Position numbers and translations under genes: made by a program
The notes under the pieces: model-generated
Told to the model about the DNA's origin: nothing
Seen by the model: only the letters and a program-made list of their open reading frames with translations
Databases searched by the model: none
Shown: positions 1 through 8,916 of the stretch, piece after piece
How positions within the stretch are numbered: the stretch's first letter is position 1
How the letters are laid out: every line of letters begins with the position of its first letter
Assembly (NCBI GenBank): GCA_030849805.1
Contig: JASANZ010001917.1
Location: forward strand, 1 to 24,371
Direction: 5' to 3'
DNA length: 24,371 nucleotides
Source of the DNA: Sergeia podlipaevii
Lineage: Eukaryota; Euglenozoa; Kinetoplastea; Trypanosomatida; Trypanosomatidae

Positions 1-1220
1 GTTGTATAGATATGCGAGGATAATCGTATATTGTATAAATGGGATTTTGTACGCTATCATAGGTACGTTTTATGATATCAATGTAGGTGGCTTGAAGGTT
101 AGGTATGATAAGATATATATGAGCTATGTTGTAAAGGAGGAGAAGCGGTTATGCAGTTGTTAGCTCATGGGCAGCCTTAGTGTCCATTTAAGCGCTTTAA
201 TCTGTTTGCTTTTTTAAAAGGGAGCTTGTGTTGTAAGCTAATCATTGAACATCTGGTAGCGCTAAAGCTTTTGTAACAATTTTTGAAATTGTGGATACAC
301 GCCCCATTATTTTTCTATTGATGTAGCTTGAGGTATGAGTGAAAAGATGTTTGAGCTTTTCTTTGTTTTTTAGTAATCTTGTGTTACCGTTCAGATTCAC
401 CAGCCCAGGAGAATTTGTCTCACAATTTCTCTTTTTATTATGACGTACAGTTGGTATTGCTATTTTTGTTTTGAGCGCTTATTCTATTTTTGTCAATAAT
501 TGCGGCTACCGTTCTTTTTACAAATGGGACGATCTAAATTTTATTCACGTTTCTAATTTGTATAGTTGCTTCATCTGCATCAATGCATTGTTACTGGTGC
601 ATGAGTACTTTCTTTTTTTGAAGGCTTTATAAATATTGTCACCGCGTTGTTTTTATTGCATTTCAGTGGCAGTGACAACAAATGAGCTTTTGAAGTTTTC
701 CCTTGTGATCATGTTGAACTTTTAAGATGAATAAAGTGGCATTGCTTTTGATGTGACCTGGATATACGATTATTACAAAACAAAAGTGACCGCATTTTTC
801 CTGTTGCTCTCGACGAAGTGAACATACTAATAAGACTTTGAAGGAATCTGTGAGAACAAAATCAGACTCTTTTTGAACCGATTGTTCAAAGTGCTTTATC
901 TTTGCCTTCGAATTACTTCATTCTCTCTTTAACTTTTCTCTGCTTTTTTTTGCGTCACGAATTAGTTGTTTCTTGTCCGTACCCCATTCTTCTTGCGCTT
1001 TACTGTTATTCAGAAATAGACTGTGCTGTGTATATAGTTTTTTTTTTGAAGAGCTTTTCTGCTTTTTTTTTGATTAATATTTTAGCACGACATTGTGCTT
1101 GAAGCATTTTCGTTCTTTAAAAGGAACTTTATTTTTGAAATATATAAAAACTTTTCAAATTCGCGGCATTATTAGTTTTGTGTTTGCCATTCATTTCTTT
1201 CAGTAGTACTTAGTTTTTTT
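1..1220. other. AT-rich region without a firm gene
   Basis: This 1.2 kb stretch is AT-rich, with long T runs on the + strand, and has no open frame with convincing coding character. Frame 2 is open from base 2 to a TAG at 161-163 (53 codons) and could be the last part of a gene lying to the left, but it is AT-rich and matches nothing I recognise. The remainder is probably 3'UTR and intergenic sequence leading to the first cullin. I found no tRNA B-box consensus in it. Confidence 0.6.
1176..1203 (+). promoter_or_regulatory. Predicted trans-splice acceptor of first cullin
   Basis: A pyrimidine-rich tract ends in TTTCAG, with AG at 1202-1203, 17 bases before the ATG at 1221. This is the expected polypyrimidine plus AG signal for spliced-leader addition in trypanosomatids. 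The choice of AG is inferred. Confidence 0.55.
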
Positions 1221-3605
1221 ATGATGGCGGCGCCTATCACTGGTGCTGCGGAGGCATATAGGCTGAAGGTTTTGGATGAGGCACATTGTTCGTTTCCACT
1301 GTTGTGGAAAGCAATTAGCCAAGTGTGCTTACAAGCTTTTTTTGTCTTTGAAAAGGAGCCTACAAAAGCCAAAACAGAAGCATACAATGAGTTATGTGCT
1401 GCGTTGTGTAAAGCTCATGCTTTTGTTTACCGACTTACAACATTTGAAGCCACTGATTGCCCAGCTCTCGTAAGAGGCAGCAATTCAACTCGTGTGGTTG
1501 GTGATACGGCAGAAAGCACTCAGGTTCTGGTTGTGTACTATCTGTTAAAGGAATTATTGAAGAAGCAGTTGGGACAAATGAAACAGTCGCTCACCCGTGA
1601 CGGTATCAACAATATTATTGGAACGTACCTTGATACATTTGAAAAGTTCTCCGCTGGAGTAAATTTGATGAAACCCGTATTTACATACCTCCATTGGGTG
1701 TGGCAAAAACGAGGGTTGCCTGCGGAACACGTCATTGTTCCGACTGAAATAATTTCATTACAGTTTTGGACGGAGGTTATTCTTACTCCCGAACTCAAAG
1801 AGGAGTTAAAGACGAAAATGAATGCGACCGTTAATTCAATTCGATTGAACGAGCATACAAATGTTATTGAAATGGAGAATGTGAAGCGCCTTTCGTTGAA
1901 TTTAGCCATGCTCCATGACACACGACAAACAGCGTACACTTCTGTTATTGAGGAGCCTTATTTGGCTAATATGGTGGCTTTTTACGAGGGACGCAAGCAG
2001 TTAGTGAAGGAAAGCACACCTGAAGAGTACATTGACTTTTGCCGAGCGGAGGTTAAAAAAGAAAATGAGCGTGTTCGATACTTTTTGTGCTCCTTTTCGT
2101 ATCCTACTGTGAGACAGCGTCTCACACAGGTTCTTATTGATAATGAGATTGAGTACTTAAGCGGTCCTACACGTATGTGGCTGAACAGTAGCAAGAGTAT
2201 GACATCTACCTTTAAAGCCTGCTTACTCAACTTGTATGAATTACTTGGTGGTGGAGTTACGCCATGCTGGTTTGAGCAGGTTTTAAAAACCATTATTACA
2301 GAACGGGTTATTGCGTCTGCTGCACGAAGGCTCGTTTCCGAAGTTGGGATGGCTGACATGAAATTGGATGCTGTAAAGGAAACCTATCTGTCATACAGAA
2401 CAGCAATATTGGAGACCTTTGGAAACAAGCAATTACTTTTTTCTACGATTTTAGACGGTTTAAAGGGAGCGTTATTTCCGCATCCTCAACCATCTGAGCA
2501 ATCTCCTTTTTCCTCTGAGGTCGCAAAGCTTTTAGCGCTTCGTACTGAGGAAGAAGTTGTTCGGCTACCACTTGGCAGTGAAAAAGGGAATTGGATCGCG
2601 GACACTTTTAGCCTTCTTGGCAAGTTTGATCAAGATATTTTTTATGATCAATACGTGAAGCTGCTTGAATTGCGTCTTATGAAGGGCTCATTAGCAGGGC
2701 GGAAAGCTGTATATTCCCCTCAGCGCTTGCATGAGAAGGAAAGAAAGATGCTTACGGATTTGTTTGAGAGAGGTGCGTATCTCGACTTTGTCATGCGTTG
2801 TGATCAGATGCTTAAGGATGTGTATGTTGAAAGCGAGCCCTCTAAAATTGTTTCTCACGCTTCAGGGAGGAATGTTTTGATGAGTCCTCTTTTTTTGACG
2901 AATTATGCGTGGACATTTGTTCCTTCGCCAGCATCAAACGCTTTATTAAGCGGTGCCTTGGGCACCCAAACGCAATCGCTATTAACGCACATCGCTAACG
3001 ATTTTCACGCTAAGAAGAAGGGCCAGAAAAGTGTATGGCTCCCTCACTGTTCTACAGCAGTTTTTCGCATGAGAACGACCAATTCACACACTGTCAAAGT
3101 GATTGTTTCTTGCCTCCAATTGCGTGTCATAGAGGCCTTCAATGAGCGCTTAGAGTGGTCAATGGACGCTCTGTGTGAACGCACAGGTTATTCCAAGTTA
3201 ACATGCACAGAGCTTCTGGAGCCCTTTTTGAAGTCATCCCTTTTTGCTTCAACGCAAAATGGTGTTTGCGCTCGCGTCGATTTTGCTGCGGGTAAGGATG
3301 AAATGCTTGATCTTGTATGCAGGATTCACATGGAGGAGGCACATGCCAGTTCTTCTATGGAAGGAATGCATTTTAAAGCAAGCACGAAGAAAGATAAAAC
3401 GTTTGCCATTGAGGGCCATATTTGTAAATTCTTGAAGAGGGAAGGAGCACAGGGAATTGAAGAAATTCAGAAGCATGTCTGCAACGAGCTGAGTGTCTTC
3501 TCGGTGAACACAATCGATGTCAAGAAGTGTATTGAAAAGCTAATTGAGCGTGCGTTTGTTGAACGCGACAGTGATGACGGTGCGCTTTTTAGATTTGTCC
3601 CTTAG
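1221..3605 (+). CDS. Cullin family protein (scaffold of a cullin-RING ubiquitin ligase), copy 1
   Basis: This 794-residue protein has typical cullin length and order: a helical N-terminal half, a degenerate cullin-homology block around residue 470 (FDQDIFYDQYVKLLELRLM), a winged-helix segment around residues 630-665 (VIEAFNERLEWSMDAL) and a C-terminal neddylation domain (about 727-794). In that domain K736, in HICKFLKRE, aligns with the NEDD8-accepting lysine of human CUL1 (K720, in RIMKMRK). Cullins hold substrate adaptors at the N-terminus and an Rbx RING protein at the C-terminal domain to direct ubiquitin transfer. The N-terminal half is too diverged to assign a CUL1, CUL3 or CUL4 class. 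It ends in FRFVP rather than the usual YLA-type end, like its neighbour at 4036-6396. Codon use is more AT-ending than in genes further right. Two ATGs open the frame; the first is taken because it follows the acceptor AG at 1203. Cullin identity is firm, subtype unknown. Confidence 0.85.
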   Translation: MMAAPITGAAEAYRLKVLDEAHCSFPLLWKAISQVCLQAFFVFEKEPTKAKTEAYNELCAALCKAHAFVYRLTTFEATDCPALVRGSNSTRVVGDTAESTQVLVVYYLLKELLKKQLGQMKQSLTRDGINNIIGTYLDTFEKFSAGVNLMKPVFTYLHWVWQKRGLPAEHVIVPTEIISLQFWTEVILTPELKEELKTKMNATVNSIRLNEHTNVIEMENVKRLSLNLAMLHDTRQTAYTSVIEEPYLANMVAFYEGRKQLVKESTPEEYIDFCRAEVKKENERVRYFLCSFSYPTVRQRLTQVLIDNEIEYLSGPTRMWLNSSKSMTSTFKACLLNLYELLGGGVTPCWFEQVLKTIITERVIASAARRLVSEVGMADMKLDAVKETYLSYRTAILETFGNKQLLFSTILDGLKGALFPHPQPSEQSPFSSEVAKLLALRTEEEVVRLPLGSEKGNWIADTFSLLGKFDQDIFYDQYVKLLELRLMKGSLAGRKAVYSPQRLHEKERKMLTDLFERGAYLDFVMRCDQMLKDVYVESEPSKIVSHASGRNVLMSPLFLTNYAWTFVPSPASNALLSGALGTQTQSLLTHIANDFHAKKKGQKSVWLPHCSTAVFRMRTTNSHTVKVIVSCLQLRVIEAFNERLEWSMDALCERTGYSKLTCTELLEPFLKSSLFASTQNGVCARVDFAAGKDEMLDLVCRIHMEEAHASSSMEGMHFKASTKKDKTFAIEGHICKFLKREGAQGIEEIQKHVCNELSVFSVNTIDVKKCIEKLIERAFVERDSDDGALFRFVP

Positions 3606-4035
3606 GTAACTAGTGTATATCAAAACAGAGGAGCTGGTGGCTTGAATTTTATTATTATTACTATTGCTTGAAAGCTGTACTTCCTTTTGGGAGACAATTG
3701 CGTGATAATACTCGTGTACTGAGCATTATGGCAACGAATATGGAGACGCGAGCGCCGCTCTTTTAACTTGATTAGATAGATGATGTACTCTTTATATTGA
3801 TGTTAAGACAGACGCGGTCATCTTTTTCTATTTTGCATGTACTCTGGAACTGTTTGACCATTCCTTTAATAATTGTATTGTTTTCTTCTTATTTTTTTTT
3901 CTTTTACAAAGCACAAAAGCGCTTCTTTTTTTCTTGCATCCATACAACTAGAAAAGCGAAAGTTCTCCTTTCATATTTCTTTTTACTTACATACAGATAT
4001 CACACTCAATACCATACTAACTAGACACTGAAACT
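3606..4035. other. Intergenic region between the two cullins
   Basis: These 430 bases hold the expected 3'UTR of the first cullin and the processing signals of the second. Several pyrimidine tracts (around 3875-3905, 3920-3945 and 3963-3990) are each followed by AG. The short open frame crossing this stretch begins without a supported ATG and is interrupted by these signals, so I do not call it. Confidence 0.6.
3963..3996 (+). promoter_or_regulatory. Predicted trans-splice acceptor of second cullin
   Basis: A pyrimidine-rich tract at 3963-3990 is followed by ACAG (AG 3995-3996), giving a 39-base leader before the ATG at 4036. Earlier AGs at 3910-3911 and 3950-3951 also follow T-rich tracts, so alternative use is possible. 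Confidence 0.5.
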
Positions 4036-6396
4036 ATGGAGTGCAGATCAGATGCTGCTGCGCTGCTATGCCGCACTCCACTGATTGACGCTGTGGGTGA
4101 GTCAACAAACTTTGAAGAAGTATGGTCAAGGGTAGTTACCATAACCGGACAATTTCTATGCCCAAAGAATTCGTCTGAGTTTTATGACATTCAGAGAGGC
4201 ATTAACGCCATTGCAGAAGGCAGCTTACTGGTGTATCACCTTGTCTCTCACCCTACTTTTAAAATTCCCGATGAATACTCGAAAAAAGGTGGACAAATCC
4301 TCCTTGTGCTGCATCGGCTGCGAGAACTTACCAAGAATCATGTTACTGAACATGTTCTTCCGAAGATGCGAAGTGTCGAGACTGATGCAGCTTCGATTCT
4401 GCGAGCATATCTTAGTGCTTGGAGAGCCTTCTTGGTGTCGTTAAAGGGAATAGCTGCAATTTTTTCGTCTTTGTCGGTTGCGTGGGCGGCACATGGGTTT
4501 GATCCAAACGATCTCAGTTCGGTTGTTGGAATGATGATCAAAGAGTGGTCCGCTGTTATTTTTACTCCAGATATTGCACAAAAACTTTGCGCCGCTTTTC
4601 AAGAACTCGCAAAGAATTACAGAAGCAATCCGTACCTGGAAATTGATCGCATGATTTTAGTCGCCTTCAGGGGGGATGTTCTCATGTTTTTAGATGAGGC
4701 AATCTACCAAAGCGTTATTGAAAGGGAGTATGTTCAAAGAATTACAGATCACTACAAGGCTAAGGTGGCGTCGGAGTTGCGCGACGTGCCGGCAACGCTA
4801 TACGCTAAAAAGTGTGAGCTGTTTATTGCTGACGAAAGCTGTTTTGCCAAGGAGTGCCTCAAGTCCGATGAGGGTATTGTCGCAAGGCTTGTTACGATTC
4901 TTGTTGATGATAATTGCCAGAAATTTGACGACTCGCAGGGCCAGATTTCTCGAGAACTAGCCCATCTTCGCTGCGATACAGAGGCTGAGTCTGCTGAGGT
5001 GAGGGAGCGGGTTTCAGTTCTGGCTACGCTTCTTTCCAAGAGCAGCAAAGGGTCCCTTTTGCTCAAAGAGATATGCAACAAGAGTGAGAAGATGCGCTGC
5101 GACAGATTTTTGACTCGCACAGGACACACAGGCGACGGTTGCGATTGGATCATTCAGCGCTTTTGCCAAGCGAACCGTGAATGCGTGAAATTTGTAGAAG
5201 CGGCCTTTAAGAATTCCGGTGCTACGATGGCTGCCGCCGCGACAGGTCTACGTATGTCTTTATATGAGGCTGTGAGGAGGGAGAAGATAACATTTGACGA
5301 GTTAGCAAAGCGACTTGCGAGCCATTTATCTTTTGCTCTGGAAACCACTACCGGCGACAACGCACAGCAGATGTGCCAGAATGTGACTACTGCCGATATT
5401 GTTCGAATGTTTTTCTTTCTTCCTGATGAAGACCACACCTCAGCGATGGATGTATTTTTCCGAGAATACCAACGCCATCTTGCGCGTAGGTTACTCAGCG
5501 GGAGGTTCGATGCAGCTCGCGACCTAGACATCATCGCACAACTGTGGGATGTCAAGCAGAGCATTATTTTGTTTTGCTGCCGCAGTATGCTGAGAGATGT
5601 GCTTGCAAACAACTCAGGTGCACAAAACAGCACGGCTTCCTGCAGCAAAATACTTGCAATTTCAAAGGGGATATGGCCAGCAGTTCCCTGCATGGAGGTC
5701 GAAAATCTGCCAGGCACCATCAAACTGAGGGTCGAGGAGGCTCAGCTAGAGATGGCTTCGCGGTGCGGCCAAGAGGTATCACTTTCATTGTATTCTGTCG
5801 GCTGCGTACGAGTGAAGCTACCAGCGCCGGCAAAGACGGAAAATACTGCGGAAGAAGCGTACGCTTACATCACGCTTTCACTACTGCAGCTGTGCATTTC
5901 TGATGCTTTCAACGAGCAACACGAGTGGAACATAGATCAATTGTATCAGAAACTGAAGGTACCACGGTCTGCGTGCAAAGCTGCCCTTTTCCCTCTTGTT
6001 GAGAAAAACCTCTTCGCTTCCAAAATGTTACCAGGCGGTGATGAACTCATTACACCAGGCTCATGCGCGGGAATAGAGCCCGGTGCGGTCCTCAATCTTA
6101 TTCCCCTTGAGACCAGCGCACCGATGAAGCGACATACTGCGCAGATTGCTCGTACGCAAAACAACAATACTCAATTGGGAGGAATTGCGGTTGAGTGCCA
6201 AGTGCTGAAGGCGCTGAAAGAAATGGGGCCATTGTCGTTTGCTGCAATTCGCACATACATTATTGCAAGCCCCGCAGGCGAGCATGTACGTGGTGATGGC
6301 GGTCTTGAGCTGCTGAAAAGGGTGTTTGACAAGTTGATCACCAGGCAGTATGTAGAACGCTGCGGTGATGGCCAGATTTTCAAGTTTTGTCCGTGA
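4036..6396 (+). CDS. Cullin family protein (scaffold of a cullin-RING ubiquitin ligase), copy 2
   Basis: This 786-residue cullin shows the family signature more clearly than its upstream neighbour. Around residues 458-490 the run FFREYQRHLARRLLSGR matches the conserved FEKYYKxHLAKRLL element, and GIWP near residue 550 matches the conserved WP site. A winged-helix block (ISDAFNEQHEWNIDQLY) lies near residue 618 and the neddylation domain fills about 718-786. K725, in QVLKALKEM, aligns with the NEDD8 acceptor lysine. The protein is expected to scaffold a RING ubiquitin ligase. It ends in FKFCP, echoing FRFVP of the neighbour. With the same order and similar length, this suggests an old tandem duplication, although overall identity is low. 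The start is the first ATG after the acceptor at 3996. Family identity is firm; which human cullin it resembles cannot be decided by eye. Confidence 0.9.
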   Translation: MECRSDAAALLCRTPLIDAVGESTNFEEVWSRVVTITGQFLCPKNSSEFYDIQRGINAIAEGSLLVYHLVSHPTFKIPDEYSKKGGQILLVLHRLRELTKNHVTEHVLPKMRSVETDAASILRAYLSAWRAFLVSLKGIAAIFSSLSVAWAAHGFDPNDLSSVVGMMIKEWSAVIFTPDIAQKLCAAFQELAKNYRSNPYLEIDRMILVAFRGDVLMFLDEAIYQSVIEREYVQRITDHYKAKVASELRDVPATLYAKKCELFIADESCFAKECLKSDEGIVARLVTILVDDNCQKFDDSQGQISRELAHLRCDTEAESAEVRERVSVLATLLSKSSKGSLLLKEICNKSEKMRCDRFLTRTGHTGDGCDWIIQRFCQANRECVKFVEAAFKNSGATMAAAATGLRMSLYEAVRREKITFDELAKRLASHLSFALETTTGDNAQQMCQNVTTADIVRMFFFLPDEDHTSAMDVFFREYQRHLARRLLSGRFDAARDLDIIAQLWDVKQSIILFCCRSMLRDVLANNSGAQNSTASCSKILAISKGIWPAVPCMEVENLPGTIKLRVEEAQLEMASRCGQEVSLSLYSVGCVRVKLPAPAKTENTAEEAYAYITLSLLQLCISDAFNEQHEWNIDQLYQKLKVPRSACKAALFPLVEKNLFASKMLPGGDELITPGSCAGIEPGAVLNLIPLETSAPMKRHTAQIARTQNNNTQLGGIAVECQVLKALKEMGPLSFAAIRTYIIASPAGEHVRGDGGLELLKRVFDKLITRQYVERCGDGQIFKFCP

Positions 6397-6702
6397 AAAC
6401 AGACAGAAAAAAAGGAATATATGTGAACAGCTGCAAGGCGTCAATTTTTTTTTTTCACTTCTTTATTGCCACATGCTGACTATCGAAGCATCGTTGTGTG
6501 TACAACAGCTGTTGAGGGAGCTATTACAACAATCAAACCGATATAATGCGCTGCTTTTCTACACATGCAACTGATGCACTGATGTCTTTTGTGTCACTGG
6601 TTATTCTCTCTTTGTTATCATTCTTTTTCTTACTTACTTTCAAGTTGCCATATTTTTTTAAAATAGGAAATAGGAACCACACTATAGCTCTTTTTTTTGA
6701 CG
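6397..6702. other. Intergenic region, cullin to rhodanese gene
   Basis: These 306 bases are T-rich and carry the 3'UTR of the second cullin and the acceptor of the next gene. No supported gene is present. Confidence 0.6.
6601..6644 (+). promoter_or_regulatory. Predicted trans-splice acceptor of YgaP-like gene
   Basis: A 40-base pyrimidine-rich tract ends in TTTCAAG (AG 6643-6644), 58 bases before the ATG at 6703. A second AG at 6665-6666 after another T run is a possible alternative. Confidence 0.5.
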
Positions 6703-7275
6703 ATGGTCAGCAAGATCACTCCCAGTGAAGTGCAGCAGCGTGCCAAGGCCGAAGAGATTGTCTACATTGATGTGCGTGAGAATGGAGAGTACCGCCGTGA
6801 GCATATTGCTGAAGCCAAACTACTTCCTCTCTCCACTTTCAATCCCGAGGAAGTTTTGAAGTCCGTCAACAGCAACGCTGCTATCTGCGTGTACTGCGCT
6901 TCAGGCGGTCGCTCTGCTGACGCCAGCAAAAAGCTGGAAGAGGCTCAAGCAAAGAATCCCTCAGCGTTCGGTAAGATTCAGATTTTTGACATGGTTGGAG
7001 GCATGTCTGGCTGGCGCCTTGCGGGGCTTCCAGTGCTTGAGGACAAGAACGCCCCTTTGCCGATTATTCGTCAGGTGCACCTCATCGCGAGCACGCTTAT
7101 TATCACCGGCAGTCTTCTCAGCCAGTTTGTGAACAAGAATTTTATCGTTCTGCCCATTATGGTTGGCTGTGGCTTGTTTGTTGCTGGCGCGACTGGGTTC
7201 TGTGGCATGGCAGTGGTTCTTCAACGTCTTCCTTACAACAAGAGCCAGACGTGCTCACCTTGCAGCACTAGTTGA
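6703..7275 (+). CDS. YgaP-like membrane-anchored rhodanese (sulfurtransferase)
   Basis: This 190-residue protein joins an N-terminal rhodanese domain (about 5-113) to a two-helix membrane domain (about 121-143 and 147-170) of the DUF2892 type, as in Escherichia coli YgaP. The active-site loop is CASGGRS with the predicted persulfide cysteine at C65; C62 lies just before it. Other YgaP-like points are REHIAEA, GWRLAGLPV, the LPIIRQV linker and the GFCGM motif (165-169) in the second helix. Rhodaneses carry sulfane sulfur on the loop cysteine and pass it to a thiol acceptor; YgaP does this at the inner membrane. The compartment here is unknown: there is no clear signal or mitochondrial presequence, and the second domain should anchor the enzyme with the rhodanese on one face. 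The tail has two further cysteines (CSPCSTS). The ATG at 6703 is chosen; upstream in-frame codons lie in the T-rich leader. The architecture is bacterial in type, suggesting gene transfer, but the G/C-ending codons match neighbouring host genes. Confidence 0.9.
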   Translation: MVSKITPSEVQQRAKAEEIVYIDVRENGEYRREHIAEAKLLPLSTFNPEEVLKSVNSNAAICVYCASGGRSADASKKLEEAQAKNPSAFGKIQIFDMVGGMSGWRLAGLPVLEDKNAPLPIIRQVHLIASTLIITGSLLSQFVNKNFIVLPIMVGCGLFVAGATGFCGMAVVLQRLPYNKSQTCSPCSTS

Positions 7276-7657
7276 TCAGCAGCAAAGAAGTCTTTGCAAG
7301 GTGAAGAGGAGGGCTTATGTGTGTATCCTTTCCTACGTTTAGTGCCTTTCGTCCTTTTTGATTTTTTGATTTTTTGCCGTTTGAAGATTCTTATTTTTAT
7401 TAACTGTGACAGCGCTGAAACATATGAGAAGAGGTACCGCTTGTATTATGTACAGTTTGGTAACTTAGGGTTTTGATTCCAATATAATGTGCGCTTATTG
7501 GTGACACTATCGCATTCAATCCATATTAGTGACCCTTTGCTACCTATTTTCATCATTTATATACTTACGCGCTCATTACTTTTCCCATTTCCTTTCTGTT
7601 GTAAAAGGGCATTTTATTCTAAATCTATTTATTAACTACAAAGCAACATCTACGAAA

Positions 7658-7670
7658 CCTCCTAAGGAGG
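7658..7670. repeat. Short inverted repeat in probable 3'UTR
   Basis: CCTCCT and AGGAGG are separated by a single A. The loop is too small for a normal RNA hairpin without opening an inner pair, and no function is known. Confidence 0.5.
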
Positions 7671-7776
7671 GAATAACAAGATAGTGCTCACAGCTACCGT
7701 ATATATGTGTGTGCGCACAGAAGGTGGGTTGATATTGGGTTTATGTTTTGGCACAGCAACTATGTTTTTTTATTGT

Positions 7777-7808
7777 TTATTATCATTATTATCATCATTA
7801 TTATTATA
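7777..7808. repeat. ATT/ATC trinucleotide repeat
   Basis: About ten near-perfect ATT or ATC units occur in a row in noncoding DNA. Confidence 0.8.
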
Positions 7809-8073
7809 TCAGCGGTCCCTCTACTGTGCATGCAATGTACCTATGAAACTAATTAGTGAGCAAAAAGGAAAGAATCATTTACGCAGCTTTTGCTGAGAAG
7901 CAGAACTTTTATATGTTTTATTTTTTTAATCTATTTTTCTTCACAAAGAAGCAGAGTCATATGCCTGGCATTATCGTTACTCTTTAACCTTAATACTTAT
8001 GCCGTTTTCTTTTTTTGAACTGGACACTATCACTTTCAAGTAGTCGTCTAACCTTCATGACTGTTTGTGTACG

Positions 8074-8136
8074 CTTTTTTTTCTTTCTTCCTCCTTTTAT
8101 CTATCCTCGTTCCCCCTTTTTTCATACGTTGTGTAG
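8074..8136 (+). promoter_or_regulatory. Predicted trans-splice acceptor of amastin gene
   Basis: A strong pyrimidine tract spans 8074-8122, and the first AG after it is at 8135-8136. This gives a 93-base leader before the ATG at 8230. Confidence 0.6.
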
Positions 8137-8229
8137 TTTTAAGGTTAGAAGTATATAAAGAAGCGAATTGAGCATATTCAATTCTTAAGAGTCCCCCGTG
8201 TGTGGAAATAACGCAAGCTCTCATTAACG

Positions 8230-8916
8230 ATGTCCGACAAGGCTTTTAAGCAGGAGGAGGATCCCGCCCAGAGCCAGAACCAAGACCGTGCTGTTGACGA
8301 AGGAAGAGAACCTGTTGCTTCCAAGGATGGTGAGAACAGCGTGGAGGAGCATGCCAAGCCGAAGAAGGATGAAAAGCCCAGGGTAAACATCGGTACTCTC
8401 ATCTTTGCCATTTGCGTCTTTATCGCCTTTGTTTTCTGCATTGCTGCGATTTCGATTGGCATGATGGATAGCCGCACAACGGATGCCTGCATCTCCATTT
8501 GGGGATACAAGCCCAAGTGCCTTGGCACCTGGTTTGTGCACATGGACTGGGAGACATTTGCCCCTGGTGGCACGGTTTGCAACAAGGGTAACTCGCTGAT
8601 GCAGGGTGCGCAAGCATTCTCTGTCATGTGCGTCATTGGTGGCTTCCTTACCGTCTTTGTTGCCATTCTGGAGCTGGCCCGCTTCGCTGAGCTGGCCGTC
8701 GTCGCCTGCATCATGTCCTGCATTAACTGCGTGGCCACCCTTGTCACCTGGTCGACGATGCTTGCCATGTACTGGTCTAACCTCTGCGGCGCTGGCGTGT
8801 ATGCCCACTCGTACAGGATTGGTAATGGACTGATTCTCTTCATTTCTGCGTGGTGCCTCCAGATGGTTGGCAATTGCATCCTCATTTTGGATATCTACGC
8901 TGGAAACTCCAAGTAA
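8230..8916 (+). CDS. Amastin-family surface glycoprotein
   Basis: This 228-residue protein has four predicted membrane helices (about 54-78, 128-149, 153-178 and 199-221), the amastin layout. Just after the first helix it carries CISIWGYKPKC (C87-C97), which fits the amastin signature C-x-[ST]-x-[WF]-G-x-[KRQ]-x-x-C with small departures (I for L/F at the fourth position, K before the last cysteine). Amastins are trypanosomatid surface proteins, abundant in Leishmania and T. cruzi amastigotes and present in smaller numbers in insect-only species; their molecular role is unsettled. Unusual here is a 52-residue hydrophilic, charged N-terminal extension before helix 1; most amastins begin almost directly with the helix. 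The extension is rich in E, D, K and Q and should be cytosolic. Start ATG 8230 is the first after the acceptor at 8136. Mostly C/G-ending codons hint at good expression. Family call firm; subfamily not assigned. Confidence 0.87.
   Translation: MSDKAFKQEEDPAQSQNQDRAVDEGREPVASKDGENSVEEHAKPKKDEKPRVNIGTLIFAICVFIAFVFCIAAISIGMMDSRTTDACISIWGYKPKCLGTWFVHMDWETFAPGGTVCNKGNSLMQGAQAFSVMCVIGGFLTVFVAILELARFAELAVVACIMSCINCVATLVTWSTMLAMYWSNLCGAGVYAHSYRIGNGLILFISAWCLQMVGNCILILDIYAGNSK

Larger units (their letters stand above)
7276..8229. other. Intergenic region with simple repeats, rhodanese to amastin
   Basis: About 950 bases of T-rich DNA with no gene I can support. It contains an ATT/ATC-type repeat (7777-7808), a small perfect inverted repeat (CCTCCT-A-AGGAGG, 7658-7670) and the amastin acceptor near its right end. 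An open frame around 7684-7896 begins without ATG and runs through the repeat; I do not call it. Confidence 0.6.

Noticed and set aside
902..1102. 66-codon frame upstream of the first cullin
   Set aside because: It starts at TTG, not ATG, and translates T runs in AT-rich DNA.
3797..4024. 75-codon frame between the cullins
   Set aside because: It passes through several polypyrimidine/AG processing signals and has no domain content.
7684..7896. 70-codon frame in the gap before amastin
   Set aside because: No ATG start; much of it is a translated ATT/ATC repeat.
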